In this document: positions 36,531-45,489 of the stretch, in pieces
Layout of the letters: each line of letters begins with the position of its first letter
Numbering within the stretch: the stretch's first letter is position 1
Origin: Rhodobiaceae bacterium
GTDB taxonomy: Bacteria; Pseudomonadota; Alphaproteobacteria; RS24
Direction: 5' to 3'
Length of the DNA stretch: 64,000 nt
Assembly (NCBI GenBank): GCA_024645085.1
Contig: JAHEGN010000001.1
Location: 1 to 64,000 of the forward strand
Notes under the pieces: generated by a model
What the model was told of the DNA's origin: nothing
What the model saw: only the letters and a program-made list of their open reading frames with translations
The model's database searches: none
Translations under genes and position numbers: made by a program

Positions 36531-36566
36531 GAATGGCGGTGCTTCGGCGCCGCCATTCTCTTTTTG
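36531..36566 (+). terminator. Rho-independent terminator after porin 1
   Basis: GAATGGCGGTGC-TTCG-GCGCCGCCATTC: a near-perfect twelve-base-pair stem with a TTCG tetraloop, followed by TCTTTTTG. It separates porin 1 from porin 2 transcriptionally. Confidence 0.92.
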
Positions 36567-36849
36567 TGCGTGGGTTGGTGTCATCATGCAACTTATGCGT
36601 GCTGTTGCCGGCTTGCTACAGTTGATAGTGAAAACCAGATAGCGGCTTTTTGCCTGCCGATAATTGCTTGCCGAGGAGGCGAACTAGCGTATTTTGCCAT
36701 AGCCGAAGGGCGCATACGCCTGTGTGTAGAGGTTTTTAACCTTTTTGGCGTTTAATGCTAAAGCTAAAGTCGGTTGACGCGAAGGCTTCGTGAGAAACCG
36801 TAAAATAATAAAAGTTATAAAAGTAATAATAAGAACAAAGGAAAAGCCG
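36567..36849 (+). promoter_or_regulatory. Upstream region of porin 2
   Basis: 283 bases without a convincing ORF; the best candidate, 18 codons from an ATG at 36586, has no binding site. The last 60 bases are strongly A-rich and end in AAAGGAAAAGCCG, the porin 2 ribosome binding site. The length suggests a regulated leader, such as a small-RNA target as is common for porins, but no specific element was identified. Confidence 0.35.
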
Positions 36850-37980
36850 ATGAAATCGTTACCCAAAATGGGGCTGCATTTAAGTTTGTGCGCCATCCCT
36901 CTATGTTTTGCCAATCTGGCGCATGCTGCCAGTTCAACGACACTCTCCTTGGGGGGGTATTTTACCCAATCCGCTGCCATCATTGATGTTGATGAAACCG
37001 GCAATCTAAATCTTGAAGATGAATCGCTTGATCAAAATGGCGAGATACACTTTAAGGGCAAGTCAGTCCTTGAAAATGGCACAGAAATTGGCCTTCGCGT
37101 CGAGCTCGAAGCGTCTAGTCACGGCGATCAAATCGACGAGCATTATCTCTATCTCGTAGCCGATTGGGGTAAGCTGATCATTGGCGCTGAAAATGGTGTC
37201 GCCTATTTGGGCCATGTTGGCACACAACGATTTGTCCCCGGATTGTCGAGCCATGATAATGAGCTTACTGACAATGTATATTTCAACACATTCAATTCGG
37301 TTATTGGCGATGACACGGTGACTTATGCGCATATTTCGACGGCGCCGAAGCTCATTTCTGGCGACGCTAATAAAGTGTCTTACTTTACGCCACGCATTGT
37401 CGGCCTGCAATTTGGCGGTTCATTTGCCCCGAATAATGAAAATGCCAATGGCAGCGAATCCAATTCTGGCAGCATTAACAAGCAGGAAGATATTTTTGAA
37501 ATGAGCCTCAGCTATAAAGGCAAAACCGAGAAAAACTGGGCCTATGAGCTTAGTCTTTCGAGCGTTCGCGCCAGTAATTTGGCAGGTAGTGCGGACCCTG
37601 AAAGCGACACGGTCGCCGCCAATTTGTCTTATAAAAATTGGCATGTCGGTTATAGCCAAACCAATTCTGAGAACTTGAACAGCGTTAACAGCGTGAAATA
37701 TCCGACAGCGCATGAAGTCGTTGCGCGTAATGCGGTGCTGAGTTATCGCAATGATGATTATTCGTTCGGTGTGAGTTTTTTCGAGAGCGAAGAGGATAAT
37801 TCAGCTGGTGGTCGGGAAACTGATTTCACCAATATCACCTATGGTGGTGGCATTAAATTGGCCAATGGCGTTGGTCTTGGCTACTATGTCTCAACCGCAG
37901 AAGTTGAGAAGCCCTTATTGCAAGGCGCGCCATCCATGCGCATCACCCTCGTTGGGGCAACTATTGATCTGCGTTTCTAG
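36850..37980 (+). CDS. Gram-negative porin 2, paralogue of porin 1
   Basis: 376 aa. Signal peptide MKSLPKMGLHLSLCAIPLCF...AHA/A, then a barrel starting TTLSLGGYFTQS. It shares with porin 1 the region GEIHFKGKSVLENG...HGDQIDEHYLYLVADWGKLIIGAENG and ends GATIDLRF with the terminal Phe. The loops are diverged, so solute preference probably differs. ATG 36850 is preferred over an in-frame start 20 codons upstream because the signal peptide and AAAGGA site fit. It ends in a shared bidirectional terminator. Confidence 0.9.
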   Translation: MKSLPKMGLHLSLCAIPLCFANLAHAASSTTLSLGGYFTQSAAIIDVDETGNLNLEDESLDQNGEIHFKGKSVLENGTEIGLRVELEASSHGDQIDEHYLYLVADWGKLIIGAENGVAYLGHVGTQRFVPGLSSHDNELTDNVYFNTFNSVIGDDTVTYAHISTAPKLISGDANKVSYFTPRIVGLQFGGSFAPNNENANGSESNSGSINKQEDIFEMSLSYKGKTEKNWAYELSLSSVRASNLAGSADPESDTVAANLSYKNWHVGYSQTNSENLNSVNSVKYPTAHEVVARNAVLSYRNDDYSFGVSFFESEEDNSAGGRETDFTNITYGGGIKLANGVGLGYYVSTAEVEKPLLQGAPSMRITLVGATIDLRF

Positions 37981-37987
37981 GCTTTAG

Positions 37988-38020
37988 GTAAAACAAGCCA
38001 GTGGCGCTGGCTTGTTTTAC
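37988..38020. terminator. Bidirectional terminator between porin 2 and MFS carrier
   Basis: GTAAAACAAGCCAG-(5)-CTGGCTTGTTTTAC is a 14-base-pair perfect palindrome with A/T tracts on both outer arms, so it can terminate both strands. Its right arm contains the stop codon of the convergent MFS gene at 38017. Confidence 0.88.
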
Positions 38021-39303
38021 TTTACCGCTTCAAGGTCGGCACGCAGGCTGCGCCCGGCTAAGTAATAGTGATAGGACCCCCAAATATTGAGCAGGGTGAC
38101 AATGACCAGTGCATATCGCAGGCCATCGGCGCCGTGCTCGGCGCTGAAAAAATCGCTCAATATGCCGACGACAAATGGGCCAAGGCCTAGGCCGATGATG
38201 TTGATGCAAAACAGCAAAATCGCTGCCCCAAGAGCACGACTAGCCGGCGGTAACAGCGTTTGCGTCATGGCAAAGCTGACGGAGAGGTAAAAGCCACCGA
38301 AAAAAGCGATAAAGGCCAGCAGATAGGCGGCGATGCGCGTGTCGGTTTCAAAATAAAACCAAGCCACAAACGGGGCGATAAGAATTTTAACCGCAGCGGT
38401 CAACCAAACATAGGCGCGCTGGTCGCGCTGCGCCAAACGGTCGGCCAACCAGCCGCCAAAGAAAGTGCCAACGCCGCCAATAATGCCGCCAATCAGGGCC
38501 AGCAAAACCCCGGTTTCGCTCGGCGACAGACCGTGCAAGCGGCGGAAAAACACACCATTCCAATAGGTCGTGCCATAGCCGACAAACACCACCAGCGTGC
38601 AGCCAATCACAATATGGCGCAGGCTCGGTATCGACATCATCAAAACGAAAGTGTTCCAGACTTCTTTGAACAGATTTTTCGGCAATGGCTTGGGTGGCGA
38701 CGAACGCATGGGTTCGCGGACGGTGAGGAACATTAAAAGACCAAGGAAAATACCGGGCACGCCGACAATGAAAAACGCCATGCGCCAGCCATACCATTCG
38801 TCGATAAAGCCACCGACAAGAAAGCCAATGAGAACCCCAAGGTTGATGCCAGCGGCATATATACCCATGGCGGCGCCGCGTTTTTCCAGCGGGTATAAAT
38901 CGGCGATCATTGAGTGGCTTGGCGGGCTTGAGCCAGCCTCACCAATACCCACGCCAATTCGCGCCAAAGCCAATTGAAAGAAATTCGCCGCCAGCCCGCT
39001 GAGCGCCGTCATGCCCGACCAGACGATAACCGAAATGGCAATAATATTGCGCCGCGAATAGCGGTCGGCCAAAATCGCGATGGGAATCCCCAATGTCGCA
39101 TAGAATAGGGCGAAAGAAAGGCCAATGAGAAAGCCAAGCTGGCTGTCAGAGAGCAGTAAATCTTGCTTAATCGACTCGGCCAAAATCGACACAATTTGCC
39201 GATCGACATGGCTCGACGCATAAATCAGCACAATAACCGCTAAAGTATAATTGCGCACCGCATTGCTGGGGGTTGATGAAGAGGCTGAATCTGATGTCGA
39301 CAT
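38017..39303 (-). CDS. MFS transporter, Spinster-like
   Basis: 428 aa, twelve membrane helices. The N-terminal half has VDRQIVSILAESIKQDLLLSDSQLG and the loop-2 motif GIPIAILADRYSRRN; GEAGSSPPSHSMIADLYPLEKRG is typical of the Spinster/MFS_1 group. Such carriers move organic acids, sugars or lipids, and the substrate cannot be read from sequence. The 69 bases upstream (39304-39372) separate it from the envelope module, which points the same way; shared transcription is possible. Confidence 0.87.
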   Translation of the reverse strand: MSTSDSASSSTPSNAVRNYTLAVIVLIYASSHVDRQIVSILAESIKQDLLLSDSQLGFLIGLSFALFYATLGIPIAILADRYSRRNIIAISVIVWSGMTALSGLAANFFQLALARIGVGIGEAGSSPPSHSMIADLYPLEKRGAAMGIYAAGINLGVLIGFLVGGFIDEWYGWRMAFFIVGVPGIFLGLLMFLTVREPMRSSPPKPLPKNLFKEVWNTFVLMMSIPSLRHIVIGCTLVVFVGYGTTYWNGVFFRRLHGLSPSETGVLLALIGGIIGGVGTFFGGWLADRLAQRDQRAYVWLTAAVKILIAPFVAWFYFETDTRIAAYLLAFIAFFGGFYLSVSFAMTQTLLPPASRALGAAILLFCINIIGLGLGPFVVGILSDFFSAEHGADGLRYALVIVTLLNIWGSYHYYLAGRSLRADLEAVK

Positions 39304-39372
39304 TTGAATCTCCCTTGACGCAAGTCTAGGCAGAAAAATCGTGCTTGGCGAGGCTTATCGGCGCTTCAGGGC

Positions 39373-40581
39373 CTAAAAATACCAATTCAATCGCAGCCGC
39401 AAAAAGTCTTCATCGGCATTCAGATTGGCGGGTAAATCATTGTCGCCGACGTTGTCTTGCACGCGGGCTTCGACGATCAGTTTGAAGTTTTGACCCAGCC
39501 GCCGCTCGGCTTCAATCGAATAGGCGGTGCTATCGCTATCCAAGTCAATCAAGGCGCCGACCAGAATCGCCGTCGATTGCGTGTCATTGGCTGTCCACCG
39601 CAGACCGACGCCAATATCATTGCCAAATGGGTGTAAGGCGGCCAACTCATTTTCATCCCACATATATTCGCTGACCAAGCCAACATCTGTGCCGCTGTTG
39701 AACAGGTCATAGAATGTATATTCAAAGCCGCCAGTGGCACGCGAGGTGGTGACATGATTCACTTCGCTTTCAATGGCTTCCAATTTTAGCAACCATGGCC
39801 CAAGCGTTGCCTGCACGTCGAGGCTGGCTTGTTTGAGCAAAGGGTAATAGGCATTCAGCACATTCAAGCCATTATAGACAGTGCCAGTGGGCACAAAACT
39901 CGGGCTGCGCGAGGTGCCATCAAACCATGCCAATCCAAGGTCGACGGGGCCGAAACTATTGGTGTAGCGCACGGCGTAATCTGGGTTGGCGCGCTCGTCC
40001 TCGCTTTCAAATAGGCTTGTTGAATCATTGACGACAAAGCCCAAAGCGTGACGGCCAGTGTCGGCATCAGGATATTGGCGAATGCGGAAGGACGGCATGT
40101 AAAAGCCGGTCAATGTACCCCAATTTTTGGCGACCGATAAACGCACCATTGGCTGACCGAGTTTTTGCTCGCCATCGACGCTTTCAACATTATCGGTCTG
40201 ATTGATAATATCGACCAGATGGAGGAATTCAGTGACCCCCCAAAAAACCTTATCGGCGCCAATAGTCAACTCATAGGCGCCATTAACATAGCGATATTTA
40301 GCTTCACGCAGGTCAAAATGCGTGCGTTCATGATCGTGTTCATCGACCCGACCAAATGGCTTTATAATCACCGCATGGCGGCCACTGGGGGCGTAAAAAC
40401 CAAGCTCAAACTCACCGGCCACTGAGGTAAAATTATCCTCTTGCTGGGCTCGCCAGCCCGGTTCGAAATAGTGCCGTGCCTCAAATTCTAAACTGCCCTC
40501 GAACTCAATATCTAAGGCCAAGGCAGGGGCTGTGCCAAGGCTCAGCCAGACAGCAAATGGGGCAATGAGACGACGCACCAT
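39373..40581 (-). CDS. Outer-membrane beta-barrel protein of an RND module
   Basis: 402 aa. A signal peptide (to about residue 22, ...TAPALA) and a long run of alternating strands ending LRLRLNWYF, with the aromatic C-terminus of outer-membrane barrels. A Tyr/Trp-rich start (YFEPGWRAQQ) and GADKVFWGVTEFLHLVDIINQTDN fit the DUF1302-like or alginate-export-like group that accompanies MMPL exporters and LolA-like proteins. It lies six bases after the LolA-like stop. Probable outer-membrane end of the exporter route. Confidence 0.78.
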   Translation of the reverse strand: MVRRLIAPFAVWLSLGTAPALALDIEFEGSLEFEARHYFEPGWRAQQEDNFTSVAGEFELGFYAPSGRHAVIIKPFGRVDEHDHERTHFDLREAKYRYVNGAYELTIGADKVFWGVTEFLHLVDIINQTDNVESVDGEQKLGQPMVRLSVAKNWGTLTGFYMPSFRIRQYPDADTGRHALGFVVNDSTSLFESEDERANPDYAVRYTNSFGPVDLGLAWFDGTSRSPSFVPTGTVYNGLNVLNAYYPLLKQASLDVQATLGPWLLKLEAIESEVNHVTTSRATGGFEYTFYDLFNSGTDVGLVSEYMWDENELAALHPFGNDIGVGLRWTANDTQSTAILVGALIDLDSDSTAYSIEAERRLGQNFKLIVEARVQDNVGDNDLPANLNADEDFLRLRLNWYF

Positions 40582-40586
40582 GGTGA

Positions 40587-41411
40587 TTAACGTGTCCGCT
40601 TCAGGCTGTTTTGATCAAAATCCTTTTCACTCAGACCATTATCAAATTGATAATCATCCCAGCGTAAAATAGTGGATTTTTTATTGATATGATTTTCCAT
40701 GGAAAGCTCATGGGCGCGCCAGTATTTGCCCAAATATTGGCGATAATCGTCAAATGTCAGGGTTTTTAGCAGCGAGTCTTTGCGGTCGTAATAGACAATT
40801 TTACGGACCTGATAATCGGTCGTGTCAGTCCAAGAAACCATGCGCGTATAGCCAGAATATTCATATAAAGGGCGGCGCTCGACAACATGGCAGCTCCGCT
40901 CTCCACATGGCTCATCGCGCAACCATTTATAGCTATATTTGCCGACTTCTTGGCTGGAGAAATCTTCAAAGGCAAATTCAGAACCCATGAAGGGGCCAGA
41001 TTTATTAACCGAAGAAATCCGCTTCACGCGTTTCAAAGCTGGCAGAAACATCCACTGCTCATCGGCTTCCAGAATATGTGCATAGGTCAACATGGCGGTG
41101 CCGGCGACATCGCGCGGCTCGTCAAATATCATCATGCTCCAATCGCCATCATCCGGGTTTTTATTTTCCAATGTGTTGAACCGCAAACGACGCTCGCTGA
41201 CATCGCCATTGGCATTGGTCAAAATCATTTGCATTTCGGTGGTCGTGTCGCCGTAGCCAATATTGGTGGCATCAGAGGTTTTGGCAATCGCCAGTCCGCG
41301 CGCTTCCGGCTCGTTTGGCCCCGGCAAACCCGGTGCTTCAGCGGCTGCCGGCAGGGTAAATGAAAGCGCAATAAAGGCGGCGCCGATAAATCGTTTTGAA
41401 GAAAATGTCAT
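40587..41411 (-). CDS. Outer membrane lipoprotein-sorting (LolA-like) protein
   Basis: 274 aa. Signal peptide MTFSSKRFIGAAFIALSFTLPAAA, then the LolA-like fold (PF17131-type) with MILTNANGDVSERRLRF, DEQWMFLPALKRVKRISS and MGSEFAFEDFSSQEVG, a distinctive set for the family encoded with MMPL/RND exporters. It is expected to carry a lipid or lipoprotein through the periplasm. ATG 41411 follows AAAGGACTT and starts the signal peptide; a longer in-frame start would overlap the upstream gene. Confidence 0.88.
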   Translation of the reverse strand: MTFSSKRFIGAAFIALSFTLPAAAEAPGLPGPNEPEARGLAIAKTSDATNIGYGDTTTEMQMILTNANGDVSERRLRFNTLENKNPDDGDWSMMIFDEPRDVAGTAMLTYAHILEADEQWMFLPALKRVKRISSVNKSGPFMGSEFAFEDFSSQEVGKYSYKWLRDEPCGERSCHVVERRPLYEYSGYTRMVSWTDTTDYQVRKIVYYDRKDSLLKTLTFDDYRQYLGKYWRAHELSMENHINKKSTILRWDDYQFDNGLSEKDFDQNSLKRTR

Positions 41412-41424
41412 TGTATAAGTCCTT

Positions 41425-43755
41425 TTATTCAGCAGGCTGGGCCAGCGGTGTTTGATCTTCGCCGCGACTGTCGACGGCAATCAGCAAAGGCGGCAACAGA
41501 AGGAAGTCAAGTATCAGCGCCATGAGAATGGTCAGCGCCACCACCGCACCCAACATCGCATTGATGAGGAAAGGGGATTGCGTCAACACCATGAAGCCAG
41601 CGACCAAGATAAAGCTTGAGACCCAAAGGGCCGTGCCCACTGTGGCGAAACTATAACGCACCGCATCTGAGGCATGATAGCCCAGTTCAATACGCGCATG
41701 GCGATATTTGGTCAGCATATGCACAGTGGCATCGACAATCAAGCCAATGGCCGTAGCGGTGACAAAAGCCGTCCAAAAACCAACTTCGGTTTGGAAGATG
41801 GAAAATATCCCCATTGCCACCGCCGGAGGGGCAATATTCGGCAACAGGCTGATAATGCCGAGACGCAGACTGCGCAGGGCCAACATCAGGCAGGCGGAAA
41901 TCAAGATAAAGGCAATAATCGTGCCGCTGACCATTGACTGCAAATTACGCTCGCCAATGTAAGAAAACATCACCGATTGGCCCGAGGCATCAACCACCAT
42001 GCGTTCAGGGGCGTTTTCAGCAAGCCAGAGGCTGGCGCGTTTGCGAATCGCCTTGATTTGCTTAGTGCCCAAATCACTGGTGGTGACAATCAGGCGAGAG
42101 GCTGATTTGTCGACATTTAATTGGTCATTGAGATCTAGCCCATAAGGCAGAGACATTTCATAGAGCAGCAGATATTGCGCTGCCAAATCGCGGTTTTCGG
42201 GCACGGCATAAAATGTCTCGCGGTCGCCATTCATCGATCGATTTATGCGTTTAATGACGTCGGAGAAACTGGCCACATGTTTCACTTCCGGCTGGCTGCG
42301 CAACCAAGCGGCGAATTTATCAAGCGTCGCCAGATAGTCTGGGTCAGAGATTGAGCCAGTGCCATCGCCGGGCAGTGAATAATTCAGAATATAAATGCCG
42401 GTCAGATTATCGGCCGCCCAATCGGAGGCGACGCGGAAATCCATTGTTTCGTCAAAATATTCAACAAAGCGGTCGTTGAAAGTGAGGCGCGGAATCAGCA
42501 GTGTTGATCCAATGGTGACGGCAACCATGCTGATCAACAAAGGCTTGCGGAAATCAATCACCCAATTGGCAATTGACTTCATGGCGGCGCTTTGGCGGTC
42601 AACGGCATTGCTGGCATTCATCGGCAACAGCGACAGCAGCGCTGGGAATAAGCTCATCGACAAGCCCCAGGCAAAAAGTGAGCCCATGCCGGCAATTGTG
42701 CCGAGGTCGCGATAAGGCGGCGCATCGGATAGATTGAGACTGAACAAGCCAATGGCGGTAGTGACCGAGGTCAAAAACACCGGCTGGGCATTGATTTTCA
42801 GGCTCTCAATAATCGCCTGTTTTTTGTCCATGCCTTGGCCACGCGAGACCAAAGCGGAAATCAAAATATGCACGCAATCGGCAACTGCGACGGTTAAAAT
42901 AATTGTCGGCGCGCCCGAGGCCGGCGGCGATAGGGGCACGCCAAACCAGCCAGCCGCCCCCATGGCAGTGGCGGCCGATAGGGTGACCGCGACCATTGAG
43001 GCCAATGTGCCAAAAACACTGCGGGTGGCGACAATCAAAATCACCGCAATAATCACAAACATCATCGGTGTCAGCGTTGACAAATCGCGCTGCGCCGCTT
43101 CTGCAAATGACTGCGAGAGCATTTGCGAGCCGGTTAGTTCAATACGAATATTGGGATATTTTGCCCGCATATCAGCCAACAGGGCGCGGGCCGCGACAAT
43201 CAGCTCATTGGTCGCCGCAGCATTGTCACGCGGAGCTTTAAGGGAAACAAAAACCGCCGCTGTGCGCGCGTCATGCGCCAAAAGGCGGCCGGCCAGTAGC
43301 GGCTCGTTCAAAATTGTTTTTTCAACATAGGCCAAATCCGCATCGCTCAATGATGACGGGTCGCGCACCAAATCGCGCACTTCCAAATCATCCTCGCCAA
43401 TGGCGCGGGTGTTTTGGAAATTGGTCAGACTGTCGATACGAATAGAATAGGGCAATTGCCAACCATTGGTGGTCAGCTCATCGGCCAAGGACAAAGCCTC
43501 GCGGCTTACCGCCTTGCTGCCGTCTTTGGGTTGATAGACGAACAGCAAAGTGTCGGGGCTGGTATAGGTACGCTCAAGCTCTTCAAATGCCGTGAGATAC
43601 GGGTTTTCGCTGGTGAAGAAATAGCGATAATCATTGGTGAAGCGCAAATTTTGCACGCCCATGATCAGCACCGCACTTATCGCGATAGATAAGATGGCTA
43701 CGACAATTGGATGTTTGGTAACAAATTCGCCGTAGCGTTGCATTGGACTGGACAT
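41425..43755 (-). CDS. MMPL-family RND transporter
   Basis: 776 aa. Two repeats, each a membrane helix, a large periplasmic loop and five further helices: first loop about residues 40-215, second about 415-610. Motifs such as VIIAVILIVATRSVFGTLASM and ATAIGLIVDATVHMLTKYRHAR (with the charged helix-4/10 residues of RND proteins) and the sterol-sensing-like domain are present. MMPL proteins export lipids or hydrophobic compounds using the proton gradient. It is 13 bases upstream of the LolA-like gene, indicating one operon. Confidence 0.92.
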   Translation of the reverse strand: MSSPMQRYGEFVTKHPIVVAILSIAISAVLIMGVQNLRFTNDYRYFFTSENPYLTAFEELERTYTSPDTLLFVYQPKDGSKAVSREALSLADELTTNGWQLPYSIRIDSLTNFQNTRAIGEDDLEVRDLVRDPSSLSDADLAYVEKTILNEPLLAGRLLAHDARTAAVFVSLKAPRDNAAATNELIVAARALLADMRAKYPNIRIELTGSQMLSQSFAEAAQRDLSTLTPMMFVIIAVILIVATRSVFGTLASMVAVTLSAATAMGAAGWFGVPLSPPASGAPTIILTVAVADCVHILISALVSRGQGMDKKQAIIESLKINAQPVFLTSVTTAIGLFSLNLSDAPPYRDLGTIAGMGSLFAWGLSMSLFPALLSLLPMNASNAVDRQSAAMKSIANWVIDFRKPLLISMVAVTIGSTLLIPRLTFNDRFVEYFDETMDFRVASDWAADNLTGIYILNYSLPGDGTGSISDPDYLATLDKFAAWLRSQPEVKHVASFSDVIKRINRSMNGDRETFYAVPENRDLAAQYLLLYEMSLPYGLDLNDQLNVDKSASRLIVTTSDLGTKQIKAIRKRASLWLAENAPERMVVDASGQSVMFSYIGERNLQSMVSGTIIAFILISACLMLALRSLRLGIISLLPNIAPPAVAMGIFSIFQTEVGFWTAFVTATAIGLIVDATVHMLTKYRHARIELGYHASDAVRYSFATVGTALWVSSFILVAGFMVLTQSPFLINAMLGAVVALTILMALILDFLLLPPLLIAVDSRGEDQTPLAQPAE

Positions 43756-43808
43756 TCTACTCTCTCCGAAATTTTTTTAACGCTACACTATTTTACTGAA
43801 TGACGACA

Positions 43809-44321
43809 TTAGTCATTGTCGTCATCGTGATGGTCTTCGTAATGGTCATCGTCGTCATGGTGGTCGAGTGGATGGCGATCACGCAAATGTTGGCCTATTT
43901 TGGCTCGCGCTTCTGGTGACAGGCCTTGCGCCAAATCGCGCAATACGCCGTGCACTGATTTATTAACCATATCGGCGGCGTGCTGTGATTTATCAATGGC
44001 GGCGGTCAATTGCGCGGCGTCGGGTTGTTCGGCCCGCATGGCAATGCCAACATCATGGCGGGCGTCACGCAATTCAATAAAGGCGGCGCGCAGCGCTGGA
44101 CGGCGTTCGGCAAACACATTGCGGGCAAAACGCTGATCTTCCTCATCAAGGTGACGCAAAAAGCGCTTTTCAACGCGGTCGACTTGTTTGGAAATCCAGT
44201 GTCCATCTTTGGCCAAGCCACGCAATTCATAGCCATAATAGCCAATGGCGCCAAAAATAAATAAATTGGCGGCCAGCGAGAGGGCGAAAAGAACGGTGAG
44301 GAGTTTGCTGTTTTTGAACAT
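43809..44321 (-). CDS. Spy/CpxP-like periplasmic metal-sensing protein
   Basis: 170 aa. An N-terminal membrane anchor or uncleaved signal (LLTVLFALSLAANLFIFGAIGYYGY), then a helical domain (about residues 40-145) resembling PF13801 heavy-metal resistance/CpxP-like proteins (FLRHLDEEDQRFARNVFAERRPALR). The C-terminus is a run of His and Asp (about 149-170, HPLDHHDDDDHYEDHHDDD), a likely metal-binding tail. It sits between the anti-sigma-like gene and the RND exporter, consistent with an envelope stress or metal sensing role. Confidence 0.8.
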   Translation of the reverse strand: MFKNSKLLTVLFALSLAANLFIFGAIGYYGYELRGLAKDGHWISKQVDRVEKRFLRHLDEEDQRFARNVFAERRPALRAAFIELRDARHDVGIAMRAEQPDAAQLTAAIDKSQHAADMVNKSVHGVLRDLAQGLSPEARAKIGQHLRDRHPLDHHDDDDHYEDHHDDDND

Positions 44322-44345
44322 TTTAGTTTCTTTCTTTGGGGGGTG

Positions 44346-44801
44346 TTAGTTTGGGAGGAGCTCGTCAGCGAACAAATCTAGGGAAGCCAGAATATCTGGC
44401 CCGCCAAGGACTAAGTCCAACGCATCGGGTGCAAAAATAATTCCGGCGAGAAAACACGCCGCCAGAGGTAGGGCGGCCGATATATAATCGCGCCGCGTCA
44501 ATGAAGGTGCCGGCATTTGCTTAGGTGCGTCACTGGCTTCAATGGCTGATAATTGCTCGCGCATGTCGGCCATCAGCCGCGCCTGCAGCCCATCTGAAGC
44601 CGCTTCAAGGCGCCGGTCGAGCCATTCGTCGAGCTTGCCCTCACGACCCATGGTCGCTTGAGCTGATGGCTGACTTTGCAAGAAATCTTGCATGGCGGCG
44701 CGATGGTCGTCAGGCCAGCGGTGTGCTTCGGCGCCATAGCTGCCGACCAGCTGGTTGAAGCTCTCTAATGTCATGGTCTTGGGCATTTTATCGTCCGTCA
44801 T
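44346..44801 (-). CDS. Putative anti-sigma factor, membrane-anchored
   Basis: 151 aa. A soluble N-terminal part (LESFNQLVGSYGAEAHRWPD, then DDHRAAMQDFLQSQPSAQA) and a single membrane helix at about residues 100-122 (AALPLAACFLAGIIF), ending in a short acidic periplasmic tail. It has no HxxxCxxC zinc motif. The gene begins four bases after the ECF sigma stop, the standard sigma/anti-sigma arrangement, which is the main evidence. ATG 44801 is preferred over an in-frame start inside the sigma gene. Confidence 0.7.
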   Translation of the reverse strand: MTDDKMPKTMTLESFNQLVGSYGAEAHRWPDDHRAAMQDFLQSQPSAQATMGREGKLDEWLDRRLEAASDGLQARLMADMREQLSAIEASDAPKQMPAPSLTRRDYISAALPLAACFLAGIIFAPDALDLVLGGPDILASLDLFADELLPN

Positions 44802-44805
44802 CTGA

Positions 44806-45405
44806 TTATACCATTTGCAGCTGGACACGATATCCAGCCAATTCATTGTGTAATTTCTGCCGCGCGCGGCGCAGAACTGACTCCAGCGCTGGCAGGCTCA
44901 TGTTCATCATTTCAGCCGCTTCCCGCTGCGCCATTTCGCGGTAATAGACCAATTCAATGGCCTGCTGCTGATCTTGGCTCAATTGACCAAGCGCCTTTCG
45001 GATAAGCCGGTTTTGATCGGCCATTTGTTGCGCCATTTCAACATCGACTGTGTCATCGGCCGGATCACCGGCGTCATCAAGGGCAACGTCGGGTTTGCGG
45101 CGCCGTAAAATATCAATACAGCGATTGCTGGCTACGCGATAAAGCCAAGTGGTGACCTTGGCTTGACCGGCTTGCCAATGGCTGGCGTTTTTCCAGACCG
45201 AGGCAAAAACATCCTGCGCCGCTTCTTCCGCTTCCGCTTCGCGGCCTAGTTTTTTGCGGCATAAATGCAGCACATAGCTGAGGTGGCGCTCGATAAAAAC
45301 ATGACCGGCAAATTGACTGCCATTACCAATTTCAGCCATCAGCGCATCATCATCGAGCAGGCTCATGCGCTCAATTTCGCTCGTGGACTGGTAGGCTGTC
45401 ATCAT
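44806..45405 (-). CDS. ECF-type RNA polymerase sigma factor
   Basis: 199 aa. Region 2 is seen in LCRKKLGREAEAEEAAQDVFASVWKNA...TWLYRVASNRCIDILRRRK (about residues 50-100) and region 4 in LSQDQQQAIELVYYREMAQREAAEMMNMSLPALESVLRRARQKL (about 145-188). No ECF41/42-style extension. ATG 45405 follows GAGGGTGAA. It heads a minus-strand set with an anti-sigma-like protein, a Spy-like protein and an RND export system, and probably controls that set and itself. Confidence 0.9.
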   Translation of the reverse strand: MMTAYQSTSEIERMSLLDDDALMAEIGNGSQFAGHVFIERHLSYVLHLCRKKLGREAEAEEAAQDVFASVWKNASHWQAGQAKVTTWLYRVASNRCIDILRRRKPDVALDDAGDPADDTVDVEMAQQMADQNRLIRKALGQLSQDQQQAIELVYYREMAQREAAEMMNMSLPALESVLRRARQKLHNELAGYRVQLQMV

Positions 45406-45489
45406 TTCACCCTCATTAAGCGGTCGATGAATTGCATCTTCAGAAACTATAACGCAGATGCCGCCGATTTCTGTCACCTTATGGCGTAA

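Noticed and set aside
36586-36642. An 18-codon ORF in the gap before porin 2.
   Set aside because: It has no ribosome binding site and no supporting context.
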